From positions 51,903,993-51,967,992 of the forward strand of contig OZ020267.1 in assembly GCA_963971225.1 (NCBI GenBank): DNA of 64,000 bases, in the 5' to 3' direction. This document shows, one piece after another, positions 13,013 to 25,670 of the stretch (positions are counted from its first letter, which is position 1; the number at the start of each line of letters is the position of its first letter). The position numbers were made by a program, and so were the translations under genes. A model generated the notes under the pieces. It was not told where the DNA came from. It searched no databases and saw only the letters and a list, made by a program, of their open reading frames with translations. This DNA is from Melieria omissa. Lineage: Eukaryota > Arthropoda > Insecta > Diptera > Ulidiidae.

Positions 13013-13243
13013 TTAAGCGACGAAGCAAATTGTTGGTTGTATATATAGTACATATATGAAGACAAGCAAAATTTGTAGGTGCAGATTTTGGTTCACCGGA
13101 ATCATTGATACTTCTTTCAAAACGAAATTGGTATTGCAATAAACTTTGGTAGCACGATTGATGTTCTTCTTGTGGCCTAAACTGGATGATACAAATACCA
13201 ATAAAATGGTAGCAACACACACAACGTATGCCACAATAGACAT
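13013..13243 (-). CDS. Possible small secreted peptide (76 aa)
   Basis: A single-exon frame starts at an ATG in a good fly context (CAAAATGTC). It begins MSIVAYVVCVATILLVFVSS, a strong candidate signal peptide with cleavage likely after SSLG. The mature part is basic at first (HKKNINRATK), has one early cysteine, and ends in a second hydrophobic stretch before the stop. I recognise no family. An alternative is that the frame is spliced after residue 51 or so, since GTGAAC follows ATTCCG, which would replace the hydrophobic tail. A longer in-frame start lies eight codons upstream. Transcript evidence would decide; it may be chance. Confidence 0.3.
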   Translation of the reverse strand: MSIVAYVVCVATILLVFVSSSLGHKKNINRATKVYCNTNFVLKEVSMIPVNQNLHLQILLVFIYVLYIQPTICFVA

Positions 13244-13267
13244 TTTGCACGAGCGATCTGAGGGCAT

Positions 13268-15065
13268 GGTCTTACGCCACGGCGACGTGAACTGGTAACT
13301 CGATTAACGCCTTTAGACTTCTATCTTTGGCATCCAGGCGTTATGCCAAGGCCGCTATTTCAGTAATTTGAATGATTTTTTTCTTTCATAACTACTTAGA
13401 GGTTTGCTCCTCTGAAAGTAAAACAAGCTATTAAATATATTGACTGATTTTTATTTTATGGTAATTTTAAAAATGAAATAAGTAAATTGGTTTACACTAC
13501 ACGTGCTCTCAGTTTGCTAGAGACGTATTAAAGGTCGCCAAAAATTGGTTATGGAAATATTTTTACCGTTTCACTATCGAATTGTGACAAAAAATGAGCG
13601 AATGGATTTACTAATTAAAATATATCTTTCAATGTTTAAATACGCTCATTCAGCATGAGTGAATATCATCCCAAAATATGCGCCGTTATTTCATTGACAG
13701 AAAATATTAAAAAAAAAGAAAATGCGATTTCCATTTTTGGTATTCCACAAAGAACGATTCCCTTCCGCATTGCAGAATTACCGAGTTTTCATAAATATGC
13801 AACTGCACTGTTCATCCGGCCGTATTTAACATAAATGTGCATAGGGGAATCACAACGATGAATGCACCGGGTGTGTGGAATTATCCAGCTGACAGGGTAA
13901 TGTCGGCCACAACAACAACCATAAAAAAGCAACAGCTAATACGAATAACATCAAGAAGGAATAACGACAAAGAGAATACAAATATTTCCAATATTTCTAC
14001 CACCAACGCCAACACGGCCACCAACACTCCGGCAATTGCAACCGTTTTCCGAGGCTCAACTTCGTGTCCTTTCTGCTCATATATGTAGGTATATGTTTAT
14101 AGTGCGTATGTGTCGGTCTTCCAATGCACTGATGTCGTTGAGTGCAACACGCACACTTTTACTTTCATTGCTGCCGGTGCTCGGCAGGCGCACGTTTTCC
14201 TTCCCGCATATCGCTATGTGTGTCTGCTGCCGGCGATGCTGCGTCATTGTTGCCCAGTGATAAGCGTGACATTTTCATTTAGTTGGCGATTTTGATTCTT
14301 CGCCTGCTGATAGCAAATTTGCACCCATTGTCCTCTTTATGCCGCATTTCCGATCGCTAATATTTTGTCGCACGGACAATTTGCTCCTCCTCGCATTGTC
14401 CCATTCTCGAACTGCACTTTTTATCACAGCTACTTGAGCGCATGCCAATCACACGCTGACGGGATTAAAACCCGGCCGATTACTTTTTTAAGTAGCTGTT
14501 GCATGAAATAGTCTCGGCTTTGAGTGGCGCAAATTGAGAGGAGACCTTGCTTTGAAAGGAGCTATTCAGATGTTTTATCGGAGTCCTAATCCGGACAGGC
14601 GTTAAATAGCATCGGAAGAAACCAATAAACACGATTCTTTATTGGAGTGACATGGGGAATAATGGACACTTATAGCCTTGACAAATTAAAGCTGCAGACC
14701 CACAAGTTTCTTCTTTAACCTTCTATCTTTCTATTCTCCAACCAAAACCAACCATCTTTAACGTATGGTTAGGGGGTATTCTATGAGCCTTGGCCAGAGA
14801 AGGAATGAAGTTTATTAAATTTTACTTCTAGTTCTAGTTTACTAAGAAATTTAAGGGCCTTACATTATATATTGATCCACTCAATTTTGAAGAAAAGCAT
14901 TTAACCTTATGACCGTCCTTGGCGTCCTCCATCAACCAACAAATTTATGTCTCGATTTTATTTACTATCAGAGAATTGTAATTCATCACATACTTGTTCA
15001 AAATATCAATTATCTGTACCAGTATTTTGACAAACTCTCTAAAAATGCAAATACGTTTAAAACAT
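13268..15065. other. Intergenic DNA, no gene recognised
   Basis: No recognisable exon. A short imperfect hairpin (TTGGCAT...ATGCCAA) lies near 13328-13350. Open frames around 13837-14295 consist mainly of N/T-rich low-complexity sequence without domains. Confidence 0.4.
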
Positions 15066-15069
15066 TTAA

Positions 15070-15520
15070 CCCTAGTGTGTGTGGTTAAAAAAGAACACAC
15101 TTTCTCACTTTTTGTTTGCACTGTGAGACATTTTGCCGTTTTTGCTGTCTTTCGACAGGTTAAACAAATTTTTACGTTTTATATGTTTTGATAACGATGC
15201 TAGCCGCCCTTTACGAGCCCAAACAAATAAAGCGGCTGCCATTTTTTGTTCATAAAATTGTTCTAAAGCAAATAATTTGCTTGCTTTCGAAAGTTTTACT
15301 TACAAGAAATATCTAAGAAATTCATGCACCTCCATAAAACATGTGTTGGGTTACCCGGATGCCCCAGGAACTAAGTGGAATCAAACACTCGAAAATAAAG
15401 ACATAATATCATTTTGGGAGTTGTCATGAAGTTTCACCTTTCTACGTTGTCCGCAAGTATATAAAACATCAGTATCAAAGTGGGCTGGGGTACCCGAGTG
15501 CCCCAGCACACACATAAGTG
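15070..15520. mobile_element. Putative piggyBac-like MITE between TTAA sites
   Basis: The 451-bp segment lies between TTAA at 15066-15069 and TTAA at 15521-15524. Reading inward, the left end is CCCTAGTGTGTGTG. The right end, on the other strand, is CACTTATGTGTGTG, so the two ends match at 11 of 14 positions. A GC-rich motif occurs twice inside near the right half: GGGTTACCCGGATGCCCCAG at about 15349 and GGGGTACCCGAGTGCCCCAG at about 15487. Subterminal repeats of this kind are common in non-autonomous piggyBac elements. No coding sequence is visible. Confidence 0.5.
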
Positions 15521-16297
15521 TTAAGGAAGGTTTTAAAATTAAATATTTATTTTTAAAGATTTTTTCATGCACTCAAATACTTGCTTTTCCATTGTATTTG
15601 ATGGTTAGGGCTACCAAGTGAAAAGTTGGCTTGGGAGTTCAAAGTAACTGAAAAAATTAAGGCCTGCTCAGGTCGAACTTTAAAGGTGAACGCAATTCGT
15701 AACAACTAAATATTCAAACAAAAAAACAAAAAAGGACATTAATATTTAATGCATATTCATATACTTTAGATTCGCTAGAACAAACATTTGTAAAATTGTA
15801 AAGCCTCCAAAAAATGTATTTTCAGTCAAATCTGAAGGCATAAAAAGGATATCGTTACGAAAAAATGAAGTAGGTCACAAGCTCTTTAAAAATACCCTTT
15901 GGCTTTTATCATCAAAGAAATCAAGCCTGCTTGACTGGAATCAGGCTCAGTTCTTAAAAAAGTTAAAAATACAATTACACAGTGCAACACTGAAAAAAGG
16001 GACAAGGTCAAACCCATCTCATTCGATAGAGGACCTCAGTAGATGAAAAAGTGCCAAGGGGTTTTTCCCGGAATGTTCGAGTTTTTTTTAAATTGAGTTT
16101 AAAGATGGCGGCTTAGTGCCCCTTACTGAACCTTTTAAAACATCATATCTCTTGACTCAAATGTCAGAAAGGAATAATTTTTACGTCAAATGAAAGCTAA
16201 TGAAATGAAGTCGATGACACAATATCCTTTTTGGAAAAATGTAATAAAAATGGATATGAAGGACCTCAATAAAATTTTTTCCTTGAATATCCTGGAA

Positions 16298-16618
16298 ACC
16301 GTGAGAGCTAAATTTATATAAATGACTTCTGGTGAAAAAGCATTCAAGCATCTATACTGCTTATAAATTTCATGTAAATAACTTTTAAAGTTAAGACTCT
16401 ACAACGATTAAAAAAATGTGCTTTGCTACATTCGATGTTTTTAGGAAGCAACTACGAGATACTCTGTACAAAAAAAACATGAATTTAGCAGTGTATAATT
16501 TTTGAAACGCTGTAGTGGCTTAACAGTTAAAGTGATTGAAATGAAATTAATATGCAGTATAGATCTTTGAATACCTTTTTACCAGAAGTCACTTATATAA
16601 ATTTAGCTCTCACGGGTA
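16298..16618. repeat. Long imperfect foldback (inverted repeat)
   Basis: The left arm (16298-about 16380) contains CGTGAGAGCTAAATTTATAT followed by AAATGACTTCTGGT. The right arm (about 16537-16618) carries the reverse complement with a few changes. The first 80 bp of the arms match at roughly nine positions in ten, and weaker pairing continues inward (for example GTTAAG...CTACA). Only a short loop remains around 16440-16480. It could be a foldback MITE. The flanks show no obvious target duplication. Confidence 0.65.
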
Positions 16619-19600
16619 TGATGTGTTTATTTGTAGACGTACGAATGACGAGTGAATAATAAGTGACAAGTAATACAAGAGACACTAAACAATACAAACG
16701 GCCGAAGCCGGGGAGCAGCAAATAGGGGGAACATTAGTATAAGAGGAGATGGAAAGATTGGGATTAGTGATGGGATCGACGGATCACTAAATACAGCACA
16801 GCACATCTGAGCAGGCTTCACTAGGTGCTTCATAGAATATTGTCAAACAAGTTCGTAAGCCTTCTTGTCCCTTTTATGTACTAGTTAGCCTATTTTACGG
16901 TTTGTTAATGTATGCATAAATACATACATAAATTCACAATATTGGATCTGAGTGCAGCCTGACTATCGTCCAGCAATTGAATGGTCTAGGCGACCTATTC
17001 GGTTTAACCCACCAGCTCTAAGCTTGACAACAATTTTCCCGTGAAAAACAGCTTCGAGATCGCGTCGATTAGTTTCAGTGCACCTGAGGCAAATTTAGAT
17101 TTCAAAATCCGTGAAGAGAGAAGAGTATTACCCAGTTTCGATGGTGTTCTCCATTGGCCATTATTGAATATTATAATTTCAAAATTTGTGTTTATGAAGA
17201 GGAAAATATATCTAAAACTTTCCATGTTAATAAAAAAATCTCTCGCACTTATCTCTTTTAGATTATCATAGTCGATTTCAAAATAACGAAAATCATGTTT
17301 TAGCATATTTAACGTATTAATTTTTATTTCGTAAAAAATCAAAAAAACTTTTATTATGCAAGATCATTTGTACTTGTAATTAAATTCGTTGTTGAGAAAA
17401 GAAGGAACCGTTTGCACTAAAACCAAAATCTCCGGCTCTACTCACAATATCGCAACATTAAGATCAGTAACATTTTAAATTGTGTAAACCAAATAAAGAA
17501 GAACTCAATGTAATCCCCAGTGCACAGACGAACAACAACAAACAAATCACAACAACATCTACGCGTGTAGAGCACGCGCGCCTCTTAAACGCTTACACTA
17601 TGACGCGTCGCGGCACCCGGGCAAAGGAGCAGCGCACCAAAACAGCCAAGGATCACTTGAGTTCAAAAGGATCAGCAGCTACGAAAACAACAACACAGCA
17701 GAATGTCACAAACAGCAACGCCAAGTGACAATAGACACTGGGAAGTGGAGAGTAGCAGCAAAGTTAAAGGAAGTACTAATCGCTCGCGGCGATCCCTACT
17801 TACGGTTTTCTTCCATACACGGAATTGTGTGCTCCCCATGTCGAAGGTCCTGCACCGTAACAATGCGCAGATACGAAATTTGAATTCCCCTCATAACTTC
17901 TTATTGAGCGGTGCAATGTGGCGCGTCTCGGAGGGGCGCAGAGTCTGCCTCAAAGATCAATCGGCGGTTTTTTGTTGTTGGTGTATTGGAATGAGTCCTT
18001 CGGGAACACAGATTTCATGTGCTGTTTTCAACCCTCATCGTCGCGACGTCTGGGCATGTGCTGCGCGCAATTTGAATGCCAAGGGCGACTGTTTCGGTAG
18101 CCAGCCGGCCTTTGGCTCTCGATCTTTAGCACATGACCCCATGTGTGGTGTTAGCGGCGGTTGACTGAGACACATAACTCAAGGTGGACGTCGTCGTCTC
18201 TACAAATTTGTGAAAACGCGTGTCAAATGGAGCGCGCGCACACGCGATCCCTGACGCCTTTCTTTACATACTTACTTGTTCTATTCAGTGAGTGTAATTT
18301 TTCAAAATAACAACAACAATAGAAGGCAAATGAATTGATGTTAATTTTATGAATTGTACAGCTGCGCAAGCGTGTAACAGTTATGGCTGCTGTCACGTCA
18401 GTAGTTTATATTATTTTTTACATACATATTTGTGTTGCCAAGATTTAGTGGCATTTCAGTGTCACTTCTTGCTTCCATACATACACAGTGTTTGTGTTAA
18501 AATAAAGAATAACTGTTGGCGAGTTAGTTAGGGCGGGTGTATAATTTTTAAGTCTAAAATTGGAAGTTGAATAGATTGGAATACTTGGATATTAGAGAGG
18601 AAGAAATAAGTCAATAAAATTAATATTTTTCAATATTTTACTGCATTGTCCTTTTTTTATTGATTAATAATTTTTATTTTATTTTATATTTATTTATTAA
18701 TTAATTTACTTCAATTTATAAAATATATTACACGTGGAATTACAAAGCTAATCTATTTGGGGCCCGAGAAAACCTACAATAAAAGATCTCTCAAACAAGT
18801 CTGAAGATTGAGAAAGTTATCTGTTAATTAAACGAATAAATAATGAATATGACCAAAATTGCAACAACAATTGACAGACAATTTTATATTTTTAATTTTT
18901 ATTTTTTTACTTTACTTTTACTTCTTTTATATTTTATTTATTTTATTTTATTTTTTTTATTTTATTTTATTTTATTTTATTTTATTTTATTTTATTTTAT
19001 TTATGTTTTTTTTAAATTCGCTTCATCTTGATTAAATTAATTAATTTATTTTTGAATGTAAATCATTTCACTTTAATTAACTTGATTTTATTAAATTATG
19101 TTATGAATACTGATAAACTTATTTGAAAGCAACTTCATTCGATCTGATTTGTCGCACTGAAACTAAAAACCATGGCAAGGCCACTTTACTTTGAAAATAT
19201 CAAAATTTTGTTTGTTAGATTTATTTTGCTACAAATTTGTCAAACTAAATTTTTGAAATACAATAGAACAGAAGAAATTACTAAATTAACTAGTTTTCAA
19301 ATTACAAAAAAATTAGCCCTCTGGGCCGTGATTAAGCTGAAGCGTGATTGCCATTCGAAATGACTACCTGTTGGGAAACACTTAAAAAGGGTAAGATTGT
19401 GAAAAGGAAGATTGATTGAACAATTTCTGTTGTTCCCTTGTCGATGGTATGTCAATTATTTCGTGCAGGAATCAATATATAAAAATTGCAATATTGAGTG
19501 CATCCAGCTGTGTGGTTACGGTGCCAACAATTCTTACTTGATACAATGAGTAATATTGGCTCATTTGCCACTGCAACAGTAGCCGAGGATCGACATCCTT

Positions 19601-22600
19601 TTAGTTAAACACGCACACAATCAGTCTCCCCTGTACCACGGACCGCAAGGACACAGCAACTGGCAGCAGTTTCGACAAGCTCTACCGACGAGCTACACAT
19701 GCGCCGAGCATGGACAGCACTAAGAATAGCCGCACACATGTTGATCGACTCCAAACGAACTCGTAAACAGTCGGGTCATGTGGGGCATCTGTGCCAGCGT
19801 CTACGCTACCGTCAACTCCAACGTCAATGCCAGCCACATTTATATTCATAAACACTAATTTTTAACAAGAAACAAATGTAAACGAGCATAATTACACATG
19901 TGTGTGTGATCAGCAGCTGGACTGTCGCCCGCGTCTAAGAATGTGCACGCTCCGTGGCTCCCGCTTAACTTTCGACATTGGGTCCTTGCGGGCGACTAAA
20001 TTATAAATAACTGGAGTGCAAGGTGTTCGAAATCATTCCAACAACATGAAATATGTGTGCGCGTATGTAAGCGACACAATTTACATGTTTTCGCTTAATT
20101 TTTCTTGAATCATTCTGTTTGGTTGTTAGTTCAATGTCGGGTGAGAGGGAAGGGAAAATTATGGATGGTTGTTGATGAATACGGCCGCAGCAGAAGTCTG
20201 GGTTATTGCTGACTTATACGGTTTTCGTTTGACATAACTAATCTGATTTATTTCTTCCAGATAGCGAAATTCATATATCATCCAATCAATTTAGCAAATT
20301 GAATTAGTTCCAAAGCGTTTCTTTTGATATAGACTTCAAATATTTCTAAGGGTGTGGGTGCCGATGTTGGCTGGATTGGATTGTAATGTGTCGTCAGACA
20401 ACTTTTGTGACAAAAAAAATTGTTTACCGTGGGTCCGTCCGCTGAAGCCCTAGTCAGTATGTTCCAAACCCAATTTTTCCAACATCATATAAAAACAACT
20501 TTTCTCTCGTCGGCCGCCGTTTCAAAAAGGATTTGCAAACCTGTGGAGCCCTTAGAGCTGTCGTGCGATCCATATACATCATATCGCTAGAAATGGGCAT
20601 TTGAAATGCTTAAACATCCTAATTTGAAAGACTTCTACTTAAAATTCTTGTCTAGTCCTGGCAAAACAAATTCAGTACATTGTCGTAGCCATTTTGAGCG
20701 AAAAGTTCAGTAGCTGTAAACTAATAATTGTATTAGATTAATGTTAAATTGTGTGTGCATCAAGAGCGACTCCTCACGACTGGTGTCAAAACGTTCCCTT
20801 AACCCAATTCCCTAAATAACTTTAGGGGTTCTTTGGGGCTTAAGTGAGCAACATCTTTCTTTCTTTCTGTTCCAATTCAGGATTAGGTTTCCTAGTTTGC
20901 AAACGATGTTCTTATGCAAGCTTATTTTTTTCAGCTGATCCACAGAAAATAATATTTTCTTAAGATTCGCGAGTTTATCAATCTCGAGGTAGTATTAGAC
21001 TAGTATTCATTTTTTTTTATCATTTCACATGGTGTTCTTCTGATGCCTTCAGAGCTGTACTAAAGCATATCAGTATAGTACGAGAAAGGACTCCGACCCG
21101 AAATCGATCATTGCTGCTATAAAACACCCTTTTTCTTGTCTTCCATGCATCGGTGTCCGGAAACCCAATCTTTCAACCGCGTTGTATTTTCTCAGCTTAT
21201 TTGAAACTAGTACTGAGGTTACCTTATATGAAATTTTTTTGTTCTTAATTCTGCTTAGTCCCAATGACGTCACATAACATACATTTACGAAAATCAATTG
21301 CGCACATGCATAGTATGATAGATAGATACGATATAAAGATATATGTTAAAATATATATATATGTATATACACGTATGTAGATTTCAGCGCCTATTCCCTC
21401 AACATCGTGAAACACCAAACAAGCCACCACCAAATCTTTTTAAACTCGAATATATTTGGTCTAAAATGATTCATAATGCTTCTTTTTAACTTAGCGATAC
21501 AATAAATATTTGTTGAAAATTTTCGCAAAAAAAGTGCCATCTGTTTTAAACTTGAGCCTGAATGCGTCTTAATGGCTGCATTCAAAGTCACATTACAATG
21601 TGCAACCGATATCCAACAATATCCACTTTCCCGGCTTGTCCATTTTTGCAGTCGCTTCACCTTTTGAGCAAAAAACCAACCAATTACAAAACGAAATCGC
21701 GCGCCACTCTCCCATTGCGGACTGCAAGATGCTGGCTGCTTGTGCCAATAGCAAAAAACAAACAAAACTGTAACCGGACAAAGGCATTCTGAACAAAGGC
21801 CACCGGGCACAATTGGCATTTTAACCAAACACAATCCGGATCTTGCGTTTGTTGCTGGCTCAAACAACAGAGACGGGCGACAGACGACAGTCGGCCGCAC
21901 GATGTTACAAAGAAATTCAAATGGGATAAGAATGAAGCAGTGCGCGCCAAGATCAACAGGCCAGTTGATAATGTCGAGCAGCGTTTGGGGTGAGGAGGCT
22001 AGGATCAGCTGGAAAAATGCAAAATTGATGAGACACCACCGGGGAGTACGAAGCCAAGCCACCAAAGCCTTATGGCCAGAAATCAAATGAACATTTGAGA
22101 TCAACGCTCGAAGCTGGCTCTGGCAATTTGAGCCTCGGAGCAGCACTCGGCTCTCGTCGCGCTCTGTTGTTGTTCTGTTCGAAGTACATATCGACCGTTA
22201 TTTGCCAGTTTGGCGCACAGTCGTTAATTTCCTTTGACATTCGTAAGTAATGATGACATTGACCTCTAAGGCGACCTCAAAAGTGTGCGTTTCCTTTTGC
22301 CATTTCGCCTTTGCGCTGTCCATTGCTGTCTGTCGTGGACGTCGTGCAGCCGTTTGACCTTTATTGTCATCATTTCGAAAATAATGCACACAATACCAAT
22401 GATAAAGATTTCCTCCGATGGCGATCGCCATCGCACACAGGCCATTAGTATTTTCCGATCGACGATCGTGCCAAATTTCTCTATCCCATTTTAGCAAAAA
22501 ATTGTTCTTGTCTTCGCCGAAGTACTGAGCGGAAAAGAGCGTTAATTCTTTTGAAAGTGAAAAAATGTCCATGAATGATACCTTAATTGTGGTGGGTAGA

Positions 22601-23356
22601 CAGCGGCAGCTGCGTTTCATTATACATTGTGTAGACTCGGACTCGGTCAAGCTGTTTCCGATTTTTATTGTGGGTGTTTTTATTAGTCGCTTGTGCATTC
22701 GTCTACTTTTTTATCGGTCACATACTTTTTCTTTCTATTTACAACAAGAAAAATGTCGCATTTATTTGCTCAGTTGCTCACTCGGTCGATAAACTTTATT
22801 GTTGGCAATGGCTTGTGGACTTTTCTATCTCTGTCGGCTGTTTAACAAATGTAATTACACAATTTATGACTTCAAGGATGATGCAGGAACACAATTTCTT
22901 TGTTATTTACAACTAGTCATTTCGGATTACATTTAATTTTCATGTTTAACACTTCATCCGTCACTAGTCGAAACTGTAGTCTGGTTATATTCAGCAAAGC
23001 GAATTTTGAAATTGCTCGTGATTTTACAAAAAAAACTTCCCACTGAATTCTATTAGGAAATTCCTATATTGAATATGCAAACTGTTTGGAGTTTTGCTTG
23101 AAACTAATTTGTATCAACTGGAGGGATAAGACACTGGAATAGACCGAATAGTAGGTACGGAATAAATAATTTGATATTATAAAATGGTAAACTGACTACC
23201 CATGTGAATGTGAATTCATAACATTAACGTTAAAAAATTAATTTTCAATCTTTTAGAAATACATCAACATTGACTTGTAATTCATCGTTTAATTGCCAAA
23301 CCATTAAATTCGTCAACTAGTCAATTTGTTTGTTTGTGTATAATATATGTATATAC
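16619..23356. other. Intergenic DNA with low-complexity block and GC-richer island
   Basis: No gene is recognised in nearly 7 kb. A pentanucleotide ATTTT-type repeat occupies roughly 18918-19005. The region from about 21560 to 22560 is less AT-rich and open over 251 and 166 codons on the minus strand. The encoded peptides are rich in Cys and Trp, have no recognisable domain, and other frames are open too. I regard it as possibly regulatory rather than coding. An 18-bp perfect palindrome lies inside it at 22416-22433. Confidence 0.4.
18918..19005. repeat. Pentanucleotide (TTTTA)n microsatellite
   Basis: The block is a T-rich run that settles into regular TTTTA units from about 18957 to 18999. 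The preceding 40 bases are the same motif with interruptions. Confidence 0.8.
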
Positions 23357-23610
23357 ATATCGCTCCTTGGCTGCAAGAATGTCATAACTCCAAAAATTTT
23401 TTGTTTCAGTTTGTGGCAACCCTGTGTGTATCTGCATATGATCTTTTATCTGTCAAAACCACTTTGTGAAATATTCAGTACTTTGCTCATAAGACGACAT
23501 GAAACATTTTTTGATACCTTGAAATGCCTGTAATGGTAAACTTTAAAATTGAATTTTCTCGGAATGATGTAGTTTTGAGTTATGACGTTCTTGCAGCGAA
23601 GGAGCGATAT
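23357..23610. mobile_element. Short MITE with about 38-bp terminal inverted repeats
   Basis: The left end reads ATATCGCTCCTT-GCTGCAAGAA-GTCATAACTC. The right end is its reverse complement with only two single-base differences in the first 34 bases. The 254-bp total length, long matching ends and lack of any coding sequence are typical of a MITE. The ends are themselves bordered by AT/TA dinucleotides, so I cannot separate the target duplication from the repeat. Superfamily is unknown. Confidence 0.65.
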
Positions 23611-24252
23611 ATTTGAGGTAGCCTACATGATGAGCAACTTAGATTTGTTTCGATATCGATACTTAAGCACAGCTTTGATTATATTAACACCCTGACAGCA
23701 ACCCCATCAGCAGATTTCAGATTTCTTTGGTGTTTTAATAAAAATGAAGGCACAAACGATTGCGAATGTTTTTACAAATTGTATTCAAAAACGTTTCCTT
23801 TGTCATCTCACTTTTCTCAATTACATTTTTTTTCTACGACTAATACCGACAATCTAAATTCATTTCGGATTGGCAAGTGACTCGAATGAAAGAGATCAGA
23901 CAACGCAGAGATTATAGTAAAAACATTGCAAATTGCGCCATTTATAATGTTTGAGTTCAAATCGTTTTAGTAATTAGATCACAATTCTATTTAAAAATAC
24001 TTAAGAACACAGTTCTAAGGAATATCGGAAAGTAGGAAATAAACAACAAATGCTATTAAATACTTCAATTGAATAAGGAATTCTAAGCTATTTATAGCAA
24101 CAAACATCACACAATTTCAAACTGTTTAAGGGTCGCAGTAACAAAATATCAAAATTAGAATAATTTAATTACGCCTAACGTTTCTTTAAGAACTAAAGCA
24201 GTCGAGTAAAAATTAAATGCTACATTTAGCTTCTTCATTTGGCAACTTCGGC

Positions 24253-25670
24253 TTACAGCTCATCGTGCGGCTCGCTCGCTGCGTACAATGTTGCAATCAG
24301 TTTTTCAATTTGCTGAGCCACTTCCATGCGATACTCCTCCTGGCTCTGCATAAACCGGTTTTTCAGTGTGAGTAAAGTGTGTCGCATCTCCGCACTCTGC
24401 GACCACTGTGGCGCGCAAAACGTCTGTGTACTTTCCACTGTGTGCGCAAAGTATTCCATGAGATCGGGCTGATTCAGTAACTCGTACAGCCCGGTGGAGA
24501 TCAGCACATCAAACGTTTCGCAAAACGCGTTCGACTGCAGCCAATCGGGTAAATTCAATTCGGCATACTGCGCCGCAGCCAGTGGCCTGTTCGACTCCGC
24601 CGACGTCGACAACACTAGTTGCTTTTCTATTATGACATCACTTATGAACGTTGCTGCTTTCGCTTTCACCTTCAGTTCGCACTCTTTGGACAGCACAGCG
24701 ATTAGCGCTTGCGTGCCCGAAGTGGACAGAATGCGCTGCTGCGCCAGCGGAAACTTGCGCAATAGACTGCCAAACGCATACAGTGCTGTCGATAGTTCTT
24801 CTGTGTTTGTGGAAGAGATCAAAATTTGCGACAGATGCGATCCGAAATTCCGTTCGAACACTTTGATTTGCGCTTTCGGATTGTTGAGTGTGAGCGCACC
24901 GAGCACACGCATCGCCTGCACGCGCAGCCCAGTGTGTGTCTCATTGACGACGATCGGCAGCAAAATTTGATCCAGGCCGCCTTCGTCAATGAACCAAATG
25001 GCATTGTCAATCTGATGCACCATGTAATTGAAATCTTCTAAAATGCGCAATTGTGCGCTAGTTTTCGCCTGCGCACTCAATGGTACCTCCTGATCGCCTT
25101 TGGTCAAGTTTCGATACTCTCCAACAAGTTGCGTGATGATTTCCGCATCCGATTTGAACCGCTTTCGCAAGTCATCAAAGGATTCTTTGAGTTCTTTGTA
25201 GGATTTGTACTCCTTTTTGATCTGCTCCAACTTCTCCGGCGAATACTCCACCCCCAAGCGGTCTTTTGGCAAATTCTTCAAGGCCTCCGACAGCGTTTTG
25301 CTGATTTTCAGTTTATGCTTGGCGGTGCCTTTGGATGGCATTTCGTTGAGTGCTTCGGGCACCGTGGACAGCGCGCCGTGCCCAGTGTTTTCCTCCTTTT
25401 CCGTTTCATCCAGCAATTTAGCTTCTTTCTTTCCAGTTTGTAGGTTGATGCGCACGTGCAGACCAGCTGGTATTCCTTGCCCTAGTCAACAGACCACATT
25501 ATAAAATGCAAATTAATGTGAGAAACAGGAAATAAACGAGTTTTTAGCAACGAACCTTCTTTTATTTCCTGCCATTCTTTTGTTGCCACAAATGTACTGT
25601 TGTCTGCCTTGTCGGCGGCGCCCGAGCAACCCACAACCAGCGCTGCAGCCAGTAGCACAATAGCTTTCAT
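24253..25670 (-). CDS. Sil1: SIL1, nucleotide exchange factor for the ER chaperone BiP
   Basis: There are two coding exons, 25670-25556 and 25481-24253, with a GT/AG intron of 74 bp, giving 447 aa. The first exon encodes a signal peptide (MKAIVLLAAALVVGCSGA). Across the junction the sequence reads GQGIPAGLHVRINLQTGKK, the conserved start of the SIL1 core. The rest is helical, armadillo-like repeat sequence (for example GGLDQILLPIV and ALTLNNPKAQIKVFE). The protein ends SEPHDEL, with HDEL as an ER-retention signal, which matches the known lumenal role: SIL1 binds BiP/Grp78 and promotes ADP release. The start sits head-to-head with the next gene about 420 bp away. No defects are seen. Identity is from remembered family sequence. 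Confidence 0.93.

Noticed and set aside
17004..17342. Minus-strand frame of 112 codons, vaguely leucine-repeat-like (NLKEISARDFFINMESFR)
   Set aside because: Only one repeat-like unit, no start context, and the neighbouring frame is also open. Could be a decayed fragment but I cannot support it.
17703..18164. Plus-strand frame of 153 codons
   Set aside because: No domain or conserved motif; ends in a region with competing frames.
21391..22146. Minus-strand frame of 251 codons
   Set aside because: No ATG in a good context, composition rich in Cys/Trp/Phe, no recognisable domain, and the opposite strand is also open in part. More likely non-coding DNA with few stops.
22198..22698. Minus-strand frame of 166 codons
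   Set aside because: No domain, no splice link to neighbours, and the plus strand carries competing frames of similar quality.
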